DNA of 34,369 bases, from assembly GCA_024636835.1 (NCBI GenBank), contig JAGXGH010000116.1:1-34369 (forward strand), in the 5' to 3' direction. Positions 7,951 through 15,327 of this stretch are shown piece by piece. Positions within the stretch are counted from its first letter, which is position 1, and every line of letters starts with the position of its first letter. The stretch comes from Verrucomicrobiales bacterium (GTDB taxonomy: Bacteria > Verrucomicrobiota > Verrucomicrobiia > Verrucomicrobiales > SLCJ01). The notes beneath the pieces are model-generated. The model had not been told where the DNA came from. It saw only the letters and a program-made list of their open reading frames with translations, and did no database searches. The position numbers and the translations under genes are program-made.

Positions 7951-10592
7951 GACGCTTTTCTACTTTTCAGGACTTGGCCGACGACGAACGGAACAAGGCT
8001 GATGCCAAGCACCGCGCCCCATTGGGCGAGCGTCAGCGGGGTGGTGCGGAGAACATCGGAGAGGCCGGGCAAATAAATCGCGGCGAGTAGCAGCCCGGTG
8101 CAGAAGACGATGGAGGCCCAGATCCAGGGGTTGCGCACGACGTCGTTGGAGAAAAACCCGCTGCCTGGGTCGCGGAGATTGAAGACGAACCAGAGCTTCG
8201 CAAAACCCAAGGTGAGGAAGGACATGGTCACGGCAGTTTCCCGAGGAGCCTGAAATCCCAACAGTCCCACGGCCAGCGCACCGAGCACGCAGGCGGCGAT
8301 GAGGACACTCCAGCCGGCGATGGCTTTCCAATGTTTCGCCGCAAGCACCGCCTCGCCGGGCTCGCGCGGAGGGTGATGCATCACGGAAGGGTTGCCTTTG
8401 TTAACGCCGAGCGCGAGCGCCGGAAAGACGTCGGTGAGCACATTCAAAAACAGGATCTGCAGCGGGAGCAACGGCAGCGGCATGCCCGAGACCGCCGTGA
8501 GCGCGACGGCAATGACTTCCGCGGCGTTGGTGCAGAGCATGAAGATGACCGATTTGCGGATGTTGGCGAAAATCACACGCCCCTGCTGGACGGCGGCGAC
8601 GATGGAGGAAAATGCGTCGTCGCGCAGCACCATGTCGGCGACCTGCCGCGCGGCATCGGTGCCACGCTTGCCCATCGCGATGCCGATGTCGGCTTTTTTG
8701 AGGGCGGGCGCGTCGTTCACGCCGTCGCCGGTCATGGCGACGGTCTCGCCGCCATCCTGATAGAGTTGGATGAGGTCGAGCTTTTGTTCGGGACTGACGC
8801 GGGCGAAGACGTTCGTCGCACGGATCTTCTCGCGAGCCTCGTCGTCGAGTTCGTCCGGATTTTTCAGGTCGCTGCCGTGCATGACCACGAGTTCCTCGTC
8901 GGGCTCGCCGAGTCCGGCTTTTTTGGCGATGGCTTTTGCGGTGAGCGGTTGGTCGCCGGTGACCATGACGACTCGGATGCCGGCGCGCTCGCATTCGTCG
9001 ATGGCCTCGCGGACATCCTCACGTGGCGGATCCAGCAGGCCGACGAGACCCACGAAGCGGAGTGCTTCATAGGGATCTTCATCGGTGCTGTCCACTTGCT
9101 TGTCCGCAAAGGCGAGGATCCGCAGGCCCTTGCCTGCGAGTTCATCGCAACGCTCCTGCCAATGCTCCCGGTCTTCGTCGCTGAACTCGCGGGTCTCTCC
9201 GTCGGACTCCGCAATCGTCGTGCACGATTCGAGCACGGATCCCGGCGCGCCTTTGACCATCACCTCGTATCCGTCGCCGTTCTGGTGGTAGGTCGCCATC
9301 ATCATGACGTCGGTATTGAATGCCTCCTCACGCTGCTCGGGTTTTTCCTTCAGAATTTCGCCGCGCCGTATTTCATAGCGCTTGCCGGCTTCGAGCAGGG
9401 CGACTTCCAAAGGATCGCCCTGGGAGTCTTCATTACCGGAGCCGTCGAGCGTCGCGTTGTTGCACAGCACGCCGATTTCCAAAACGCGGCGGAAGAGCGG
9501 GTCCTCCGACTTAGACGATTTCTTGTCATCCTCGATCTCAATGCTGCCGGCGGCGGTGTCCACGGTGCGGAGCGCCATCTGGTTTTCGGTGAGCGTTCCG
9601 GTCTTGTCGGTGAAAATGATGCGCGTCGCGCCGAGCGTTTCCACCGCGTTCAATCGGCGGATGAGCGCATTGCGCCGCGCCATCAGCCACATGCCGCGGG
9701 CGAGCGCGATGGTGGCGACGATGGGCAACCCCTCCGGCACCGCCGCGACACCGAGGGCGATGCCGGTCTCGATCATTTCCCGCAGCGGCCTGCCCATCAG
9801 GAGTCCGGCCGCCGCCACCGCCACGCCACTGCCTAGCGCAACCCAGCCGAGCTTGCCGCCGAGCCGGTCGAGGCGTTTCTGCAATGGCGCCTGCATTTCA
9901 GTGGCTTCCTGAGCCATGCGTGAAATATTTCCCAGTTCGGTGTCCATTCCGGTGGCGACGACGACGGCGGTGCCGCGCCCTTCGCTCACCGATGTTCCCT
10001 TGAAAAGCATACTGGTCTGCTCGGCGAGAGGCGCATCCGGCTCGCTCGGTTTGGACGTTTTGCTGACGGGCACTGACTCACCCGTCAGCGCGGCTTCGTT
10101 GACCTGCATGTTCTCCGCTTCGAGAACCCGCAGATCGGCGGCCACCAGGTTTCCACGTGAGAGCAGAACGATGTCTCCCGGCACCAGTTCCTCACTCGCG
10201 ATTTCGCGCTCTTCGCCATCGCGTCGGACGGTGACTTTGGCTTCGCTCATCTTGTGCAGCGCCTGCATCGACTTCATCGCATTCCACTCACTGGCGAAGC
10301 TGATGCCCGCGTTGACAAGGATCACCGCGGCCACCGCGATGGCTTCGGGCCATTGTCCGCTCACGATGGCCACCACCATCGCCGCCCCGAGAATCAGGAT
10401 GACGACACTGCGGAGTTGATCGAACAACACGCGCCACATGGACCGCTGGTGGGCCTCCTCCAGTTTGTTGGGACCATGTTCTTCGAGTCGCGTGGCGACG
10501 GTGTCGGCTGACAAGCCCTTTTCGGGATCGACGTCGAGTTTCCGGGTGACTTCTTCACCCTTTTCGGCGGCAAACTTTTCGGTGGCTGACAT
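7947..10592 (-). CDS. P2-type cation-transporting ATPase
   Basis: This 881-aa P-type ATPase has all core motifs: an N-terminal cation-ATPase domain, the actuator loop ALTGESVPVSK (near residue 169), PEGLPIVATIALARG in the ion-binding helix, the phosphorylation site DKTGTLTENQ (Asp near 328), MVTGDQPLTAKAIAKKAG, and the hinge TGDGVNDAPALKKADIGIAM. The last hydrophobic block contains FLNVLTDVFPALALGV, as in Ca2+/Na+-type P2 pumps. No N-terminal heavy-metal Cys motif is present, so a copper or zinc pump is unlikely. It follows the glycosidase stop by 6 nt and is coupled to the cotransporter. Calcium is the most likely substrate by family, but Na+ or Mn2+ remains possible. Confidence 0.92.
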   Translation of the reverse strand: MSATEKFAAEKGEEVTRKLDVDPEKGLSADTVATRLEEHGPNKLEEAHQRSMWRVLFDQLRSVVILILGAAMVVAIVSGQWPEAIAVAAVILVNAGISFASEWNAMKSMQALHKMSEAKVTVRRDGEEREIASEELVPGDIVLLSRGNLVAADLRVLEAENMQVNEAALTGESVPVSKTSKPSEPDAPLAEQTSMLFKGTSVSEGRGTAVVVATGMDTELGNISRMAQEATEMQAPLQKRLDRLGGKLGWVALGSGVAVAAAGLLMGRPLREMIETGIALGVAAVPEGLPIVATIALARGMWLMARRNALIRRLNAVETLGATRIIFTDKTGTLTENQMALRTVDTAAGSIEIEDDKKSSKSEDPLFRRVLEIGVLCNNATLDGSGNEDSQGDPLEVALLEAGKRYEIRRGEILKEKPEQREEAFNTDVMMMATYHQNGDGYEVMVKGAPGSVLESCTTIAESDGETREFSDEDREHWQERCDELAGKGLRILAFADKQVDSTDEDPYEALRFVGLVGLLDPPREDVREAIDECERAGIRVVMVTGDQPLTAKAIAKKAGLGEPDEELVVMHGSDLKNPDELDDEAREKIRATNVFARVSPEQKLDLIQLYQDGGETVAMTGDGVNDAPALKKADIGIAMGKRGTDAARQVADMVLRDDAFSSIVAAVQQGRVIFANIRKSVIFMLCTNAAEVIAVALTAVSGMPLPLLPLQILFLNVLTDVFPALALGVNKGNPSVMHHPPREPGEAVLAAKHWKAIAGWSVLIAACVLGALAVGLLGFQAPRETAVTMSFLTLGFAKLWFVFNLRDPGSGFFSNDVVRNPWIWASIVFCTGLLLAAIYLPGLSDVLRTTPLTLAQWGAVLGISLVPFVVGQVLKSRKAS

Positions 10593-10598
10593 GATGGA

Positions 10599-11921
10599 TT
10601 AAGTGGGGTCTTTCTCGCTTTCCGGCATCTCGTCAGCCGTATCGCCGAAGAGGCGTTCACCTTGGATATATTTTTCGGCGATGATGGCGGCGGCCGCGCT
10701 CCAGCCCATGGGGTGGGTCCCGCCGGGCGTGTGCTTCTTGCCATGGACAAACTCGGGGAAGCTCCAGGCTTTGCCATCCATTTCGAGTTGGTTGGCGCGG
10801 TGCAGCGCCTTGCGATAGCGTTCCGCCCGCTCGGTATGACCGCGCCGCGCCAGGCTGGCCACATAAAAGCCGGCGATCAGCGGCCAGATTCCTCCGTTAT
10901 GGTATTCATATGGGGAGTTTTTGAAGGTGTGGGAAAAGCTCATCTGAAGCTCGTCCCATTTTTCATCCTTGGGCGTGATCACCGGCCAGAAGGCAGGAAG
11001 CAGACCGACTTTTTCATCGACGATTTCCGAATCGATGAAGCCATCGACGGTTTCCGTCTGTGTTTCATCGGCTACGTCAAACAGGGAAATCAGGACATTG
11101 GCCATGGCGTCGAAACGGTAGCCGTATCCAATGGGGGAGAAGAACGGCATCCAGAAGGATCCCAACTGGTGCGGCGAAGCCTCGCGGCCTTTTTCGTAGA
11201 GGACTTCGTGATAGACAAAATCGTTGTTCTCTCGCTCGTTCCCATCTTCACAAAACCAGTAGTTGGTGCGGATCAGGCTGCGCAGCCGTGACACCCGGTC
11301 CGCCAACTCATGATCATCGGAGCCGTGATGATGACGATGGATCTGGCAGAACTGCTTTTGTGCCTGGAGGTAGAGGAGTTGATCGTAGAGAACGTATCCG
11401 CTCTGCAGGTATTCGTCGGCCCAATCGCCGGTCGGTGGAATGAAAAGCAGCCCGCGGGTATTGAACTCCCAAGAACCAAGGAGAAACCGCACCTTCTCGA
11501 GAGGCTCGATCATTCGATCCAGGAAATCGTCGTCGCCGGTCTTTCTCCAGTATTCGGCGCAGGTGATTACGAACCACAGATTGGCATCAACCCGTCCGGC
11601 GGTGCCGCCATAACTGATACGATTGGTTTCGGGATCGACATTGCTGGGGATTTCCCCGTGGGGACCCTGATGGCGGGCGAGCGTTTCGAGGGTGCGGCGG
11701 CATCCCTCCTCGAGCTCGGCGTCGCCTGTCATGAGCGCGGCCAGACCGATGATGCAACCATCCCGACCCCAGATGCGGCGGTAATTGTCATGGGACGTAG
11801 GGGTCGCGAGAAACCCGTGCTCGGTGTTGCAGCGTTGGAGCAGCTCGATGGCTTTTTCATAGCCTTCCTCTTCTGCGGAGGGCTTCGAAGCGGCTTTTTT
11901 TTGGGAAGAAGATTCGCTCAT
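10599..11921 (-). CDS. Six-hairpin glycosidase-like protein (glycogen-debranching / neutral-invertase-like)
   Basis: This 440-aa soluble protein has no signal peptide. It shows alternating helical blocks with NYRRIWGRDGCIIGLAAL (near residue 46), HGEIPSNVDPE, GGTAGRVDANLWFVITCAEY, and the acidic PTGDWADEYLQSGY loop that usually carries a catalytic acid in (alpha/alpha)6 glycosidases. NGGIWPLIAGFYVASLARRG near residue 350 also fits this fold. It overlaps by ATGA with a sucrose-phosphatase-like HAD protein, which would fit a GH100-like role in sucrose turnover. Amylo-alpha-1,6-glucosidase or another alpha-glycoside hydrolase is equally compatible. The fold is much more secure than the substrate. 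Confidence 0.7.
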   Translation of the reverse strand: MSESSSQKKAASKPSAEEEGYEKAIELLQRCNTEHGFLATPTSHDNYRRIWGRDGCIIGLAALMTGDAELEEGCRRTLETLARHQGPHGEIPSNVDPETNRISYGGTAGRVDANLWFVITCAEYWRKTGDDDFLDRMIEPLEKVRFLLGSWEFNTRGLLFIPPTGDWADEYLQSGYVLYDQLLYLQAQKQFCQIHRHHHGSDDHELADRVSRLRSLIRTNYWFCEDGNERENNDFVYHEVLYEKGREASPHQLGSFWMPFFSPIGYGYRFDAMANVLISLFDVADETQTETVDGFIDSEIVDEKVGLLPAFWPVITPKDEKWDELQMSFSHTFKNSPYEYHNGGIWPLIAGFYVASLARRGHTERAERYRKALHRANQLEMDGKAWSFPEFVHGKKHTPGGTHPMGWSAAAAIIAEKYIQGERLFGDTADEMPESEKDPT

Positions 11922-12670
11922 GAGGATAACCTTTCCATCCAGTATTCGATGCCTTCGCGGACGCCGTCGGCATGCGGAGCGCCCGCCAGATAGACGTGGT
12001 CTTCATCTTTGTATTGCTTCAGATCATCGTGGGCATTGGCGACGATGATGCCAGCGAAATCGTTTTCAAAGAGGGTGGCATCATTTCCGGAGTTGCCCGA
12101 GGCGAGAACATTGTGGTGGGCCCGGTTCAGATAATCAATGAGAAAGGCCGCCGCCTTCCCCTTGTTGACTCCGGCCGGCAGAATATCGAGATCGCGTTGC
12201 GAACTGTAGATATGGCAAGAACGGATACCGGCATTTTTTATCGCGGTCTCCAACTGTTGCAGCCGCTCCGGTGTCGCCTGTTCGAGGTAGTAGCTGACTT
12301 TGTAGGCTGACTGGTTTTCATCGGGTTGGATTTCCAGATCGGCTTCGTCCCTCAGCACCTCACGCACCTTTTCCGCTGACCAGTGGGCAGAGATTTTTTC
12401 CCACCATGCCTTCAGTGGCTGCCGATCCGGATAGAGCCAGATTTCGCTGCCGACGCCGCCGATAGTCGCCAGCGGTTTCGGCAGCGCCGTCTGCTCGACG
12501 TCCTTATCGATGGATTCGCAAAAACGCCCGGAGGCGTAAATGACGTCCAGGCCCGGTTGTTTTTCGTCGAAGAACTCGCGGAACCGTTCCAATGCCCGGT
12601 CATCCCCGAGCAGGGTATCGTCGAGGTCGCTCACCAGGAGCCAGTTTTCTTTCGGTGGTTGATCAGTCAT
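11918..12670 (-). CDS. HAD phosphatase, sucrose-6-phosphate phosphatase family
   Basis: This 250-aa HAD protein has the DxDxT nucleophile motif (SDLDDTLLGDD, Asp15 and Asp17). The cap region contains YKVSYYLE, and the IYSSQRDLDILPAGVNKGKA segment and the acidic motif SGNSGNDATLFE follow. These elements, in this order, match cyanobacterial and plant sucrose-phosphate phosphatases. GVGSEIW near residue 72 also matches. Related glucosylglycerol- or mannosyl-phosphoglycerate phosphatases cannot be excluded. No sucrose-phosphate synthase is present in the window. It starts 5 nt after the SDR stop and is coupled to the glycosidase, suggesting one sugar or osmolyte turnover unit. Confidence 0.78.
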   Translation of the reverse strand: MTDQPPKENWLLVSDLDDTLLGDDRALERFREFFDEKQPGLDVIYASGRFCESIDKDVEQTALPKPLATIGGVGSEIWLYPDRQPLKAWWEKISAHWSAEKVREVLRDEADLEIQPDENQSAYKVSYYLEQATPERLQQLETAIKNAGIRSCHIYSSQRDLDILPAGVNKGKAAAFLIDYLNRAHHNVLASGNSGNDATLFENDFAGIIVANAHDDLKQYKDEDHVYLAGAPHADGVREGIEYWMERLSS

Positions 12671-12675
12671 ATCGT

Positions 12676-13446
12676 TTAGTGTGCCGTGTAGCCGCCGTCG
12701 ATCACCAGCTCGCTGCCGGTGACGAACTTCGATTCATCCGAGGCCAGGTAAAGGACACCGAAGGCAATGTCGTCCGGTTCGCCGACGTGACCGATCGGAT
12801 GCAGGCTGTCCAGTTGCTCGCGGAATTTCTCCACGCCCTGCTCGGATCGTTCACCCAGTTCCTCGACAAGCGGCGTCCAGATGAAACCGGGATGCACCGA
12901 GTTCACGCGGATCTTTTCCTTCGCGTAGAGCAGCGCATCGGTCTTGGTCATCAGCCGGACCGCGCCCTTCGAGGCGTGGTAGGGTGGCAGATCCGGAGCA
13001 CTGATGAGTCCGTAGATCGAAGAGAGATTGATGATGCTGCCTCCACCCGACTCGCGCATGGTTGTCAGCGCGTGTTTGGTGCAAAGGAAGACGCCCTTCA
13101 CGTTGACGTCCATGACCTTGTCCCATTCCTCTTCCGTGATGTCGTGGGTGGGCTTGTCCACGCCGGAGATGCCCGCGTTGTTCACCAGCACGTCGATCCC
13201 GCCAAACCGTTCGCGAACCTTCGCGAAGACTTCCTTCACCTCGGTCTCGCTGGTGACATCCAGGTGCCAGAATTCAGCACTGCCGCCCGCATCGGTGATC
13301 TCGCTGACGACCTTGCGCCCTTCGTCCTCCTGCAGGTCGGTCACCGCGACGTGTGCGCCCTCTTGTGCGAGAATGAGACAGACAGACCGTCCGATACCGA
13401 CGGATCCGCCGGTGACAATGATTGTTTTTCCTTCGACTCGTTTCAT
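12676..13446 (-). CDS. Short-chain dehydrogenase/reductase (classical SDR)
   Basis: This 256-aa classical SDR has the NAD(P)-binding glycine motif TGGSVGIG (near residue 12). Asp in TDLQ at the end of beta 2 suggests NAD preference. NNAG, the catalytic Ser (INLSSIYG) and YHASK (Tyr and Lys) are all present, as is the C-terminal GSELVIDGGYTAH. The length is standard. The leader is AT-rich with AAGGAAAACC upstream of the start. It resembles glucose or 3-oxoacyl type SDRs, but the substrate cannot be told. It is the first gene of a tight four- or five-gene block running to the cotransporter. Confidence 0.9.
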   Translation of the reverse strand: MKRVEGKTIIVTGGSVGIGRSVCLILAQEGAHVAVTDLQEDEGRKVVSEITDAGGSAEFWHLDVTSETEVKEVFAKVRERFGGIDVLVNNAGISGVDKPTHDITEEEWDKVMDVNVKGVFLCTKHALTTMRESGGGSIINLSSIYGLISAPDLPPYHASKGAVRLMTKTDALLYAKEKIRVNSVHPGFIWTPLVEELGERSEQGVEKFREQLDSLHPIGHVGEPDDIAFGVLYLASDESKFVTGSELVIDGGYTAH

Positions 13447-13503
13447 GATGGTTTTCCTTTTATATTGAAATTTATTGGTGCGTTATTCGCTTTGCTGTTC
13501 CGG

Positions 13504-13545
13504 CTCCCCGATGGGGTTCCCTTCGCCGGGATCGCCCGACGAAGG
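13504..13545. other. Paired hairpins in the ferritin-SDR spacer
   Basis: CCTTCG (13520-13525) pairs with CGAAGG (13540-13545), and within it CGGG pairs with CCCG around ATCG. A smaller CCCC-GAT-GGGG hairpin lies just to the left. No U-run follows on the minus strand, so this may be a stability or processing element between the two genes rather than a classical terminator. Confidence 0.4.
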
Positions 13546-13561
13546 AAAATTGCCCGGTGCG

Positions 13562-14017
13562 CTACTTGTCCTTCTCGAGACTCTTGAGAAATCCCTCGAA
13601 CAGGGTGCGATGGCCCTCCTCGTCGGCAAGGATCGTGATGGCGAGATCCTGCGTGACCGGATCCACCCCTTCACACGCGTCGATGATCTCCAGGTAGGTG
13701 GCGATCGCATCGCGCTCGGCCTCGAGCGCTCCCTTGACGACGTGCCGGATGTCGGTGGAATCGGCGGAGGGCTGGAGGGATTTCTGGTTGCGATCCAGAT
13801 CAAGCGATCCGGGCGGGCAGGCACCCAATTGTTTGAGCCGCCGGGCGAGTTTCTCCGCATGGCCGAGTTCCTCGGTGACGTCGATGGTTAGTGCCTCGGC
13901 CACTTCATGGGCGCGTAGGCCATCGAGCCAGACCGAGTTGGCGAGGTAGTTCTGGACCGTTTCCAGTTCGGCCGCATAGGCCTTGGTTAGGAGTGTTATG
14001 ATGTTTTCGTTTTTCAT
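13562..14017 (-). CDS. Ferritin-like di-iron protein
   Basis: This 151-aa protein is predicted to be all helical and to form a four-helix bundle. Two ExxH di-iron motifs, EELGH (near residue 49) and DEEGH (near 134), pair with Glu residues in AAELETVQNYL (near 17) and LEAERDAIATYLEI (near 97). This matches bacterioferritin or DPS-like ferritin-like domains, which store iron or detoxify peroxide. The leader is A-rich with no Shine-Dalgarno sequence and an ACCATG start. With the VIT/CCC1 transporter two genes upstream, it points to iron or manganese handling under stress. It could instead be an oxidoreductase-type di-iron protein. Confidence 0.82.
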   Translation of the reverse strand: MKNENIITLLTKAYAAELETVQNYLANSVWLDGLRAHEVAEALTIDVTEELGHAEKLARRLKQLGACPPGSLDLDRNQKSLQPSADSTDIRHVVKGALEAERDAIATYLEIIDACEGVDPVTQDLAITILADEEGHRTLFEGFLKSLEKDK

Positions 14018-14095
14018 GGTATTACGTTTTTTGTGTTTTGTTGATTGATGCCGCGTGGGGCGTGTCCGCCTGAGCGCATCGAGGCAGTACAGAGA

Positions 14096-14380
14096 TCATT
14101 TGAATTGTGATTTGGCCTCTGTCATTGCCTCTTTTAAGCGGTTCCATGCATCGTCCGTTCCTTGCTTGAGTTTTTCCCAAGCATTCTCGTTGGCCGATTT
14201 GATCTCGGCCATTTTCTGCATGGCCTCGTCCTTGCGCTCACGCATTGACTCCTTGCTCTTTTCGTATTTCAACTGCTGATCCGCAGTGGCCTTGCGGACT
14301 TTGGCATCCAGCTTGTCCAGATCGGCATTCCATTCATCGAGCTGTGCTTTGAGTTTATTTATGTAGGATTCTTTGTTCAT
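14096..14380 (-). CDS. Small coiled-coil stress protein, Sll1863-like
   Basis: This 94-aa, highly charged protein is helical throughout, with heptad-like spacing and no hydrophobic segment. The opening MNKESYINKLKAQLDEWNAD is typical of the Sll1863-type proteins found near stress genes. The biochemical role is unknown. The leader is very A-rich (AAAGAAACAAAACCATG) and lacks a Shine-Dalgarno sequence. The gene sits between the VIT transporter and the ferritin-like gene with short gaps, so all three are likely co-expressed. Confidence 0.75.
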   Translation of the reverse strand: MNKESYINKLKAQLDEWNADLDKLDAKVRKATADQQLKYEKSKESMRERKDEAMQKMAEIKSANENAWEKLKQGTDDAWNRLKEAMTEAKSQFK

Positions 14381-14428
14381 GGTTTTGTTTCTTTCTATTT
14401 CTGTGTTTTCTTTTTCCTGGGAGAGTTG

Positions 14429-15208
14429 TTAAAACATGTCGTAAAGACTTCGCACGCCGTGCCCCATCGCGTAGGCCAGGACGGCGGCGAGACCGCCGAC
14501 AAGCAGGGTTTCAATGCCCGACTTGAAAACCGGACGGCTTAGGATTCGGCCCTTGGCCATGCCTATACCGAGGAAGGCGAAAGCGGTTGCGAGGATGCTG
14601 AAATGGAAGCGTTGGGTAGGGTCGAGTCCCGGCAACAGGAAGGGCAACAGCGGCACCAGGCCGACCAGCAGGAACGCTAAAAAGGTGGCCAGGCCGGCGC
14701 GAAATGGTGTTCGGCCTTTGAGTTGAAGCCCGAGTTCCTCGGTGAGCATGGTATCCACCCAAAGTTTCCGATCATCCGTGATCACCTTGACAATCTTATC
14801 GAGGATATCGCCCTCGAATCCTTTTCGCGAGAAGACCTGGCGGATTTCCTCGCGTTCGCCCTCCGGGATTTCCTCGATATGCCGCTCCTCCGTGCGGCGC
14901 GCCTTCTCCACCTGCTCGCGCTCGCTTTTTGCCCCAAGATAATTGCTGGCAGCCATGCTGAACCCATCCGCCAGAAGATTCGAGAAACCGAGAACCACGA
15001 TCACCACGCCCGAGAACTCGCCGCCCACCGCGCCGGCGACGACAGCGAAGGTGGTCACCGAGCCGTCTATGCCCCCGAGGACAGCGTCGGCGAGATAGCT
15101 CTGTTTGCTGCCCGCCTTCAGCCGCTGCCGGATGGCTTCCGGTTGGTGTTGCTCGTGCAGATCTTCCCCATCAGACGCGCGGTTTGTGTTGTTGTCGTTC
15201 GTCTTCAT
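14429..15208 (-). CDS. VIT1/CCC1 family iron/manganese transporter
   Basis: This 259-aa membrane protein begins with a hydrophilic stretch. The VIT family signature LADAVLGGIDGSVTTFAVVAG follows, then a second membrane segment with DGFSMAASNYLGAKSE. A charged cytosolic helical domain (about residues 115-175) carries the Glu-rich metal-binding region EEIPEGEREEIRQVF, and three C-terminal membrane segments follow. Members export Fe2+ or Mn2+ from the cytoplasm or sequester it. The location next to a ferritin-like gene supports iron handling. The start overlaps the stop of a possible 29-aa ORF as ATGA. Confidence 0.88.
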   Translation of the reverse strand: MKTNDNNTNRASDGEDLHEQHQPEAIRQRLKAGSKQSYLADAVLGGIDGSVTTFAVVAGAVGGEFSGVVIVVLGFSNLLADGFSMAASNYLGAKSEREQVEKARRTEERHIEEIPEGEREEIRQVFSRKGFEGDILDKIVKVITDDRKLWVDTMLTEELGLQLKGRTPFRAGLATFLAFLLVGLVPLLPFLLPGLDPTQRFHFSILATAFAFLGIGMAKGRILSRPVFKSGIETLLVGGLAAVLAYAMGHGVRSLYDMF

Positions 15209-15294
15209 GAGCTACTTACCTCGCTTGTTAGGTTTGCGGCTGTAGTGCGGCGTTGCTGGAACCATTTCTTATTTTTCTGTTCTTTCTCGGGCAT
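15205..15294 (-). CDS. Possible small ORF, 29 aa, coupled to the VIT gene
   Basis: An ATG at 15294 opens a 29-codon frame (MPEKEQKNKKWFQQRR...) that is hydrophilic and Lys/Gln-rich. It ends in TGA overlapping the VIT start as ATGA. The overlap is the same coupling used between several real genes here. No homologue is recognised and chance is possible at this length. Confidence 0.3.
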   Translation of the reverse strand: MPEKEQKNKKWFQQRRTTAANLTSEVSSS

Positions 15295-15327
15295 CGTGAA
15301 TTCGTGCGGGATCGGATGGGGAGGGGG

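Noticed and set aside
8331..9836. Long 501-aa plus-strand open frame
   Set aside because: It is antisense to the P-type ATPase, whose motifs are all intact. The translation is low-complexity and His/Asp/Arg-rich, as expected from a high-GC shadow frame.
13483..13561. Protein-like tail (GNFPSSGDPGEGNPIGEPEQ) after the ferritin-like gene in another frame
   Set aside because: No start codon in that frame close by. It would need a frameshift at the very end of an otherwise complete ferritin-like protein, and the hairpins there explain the GC-rich repeats.
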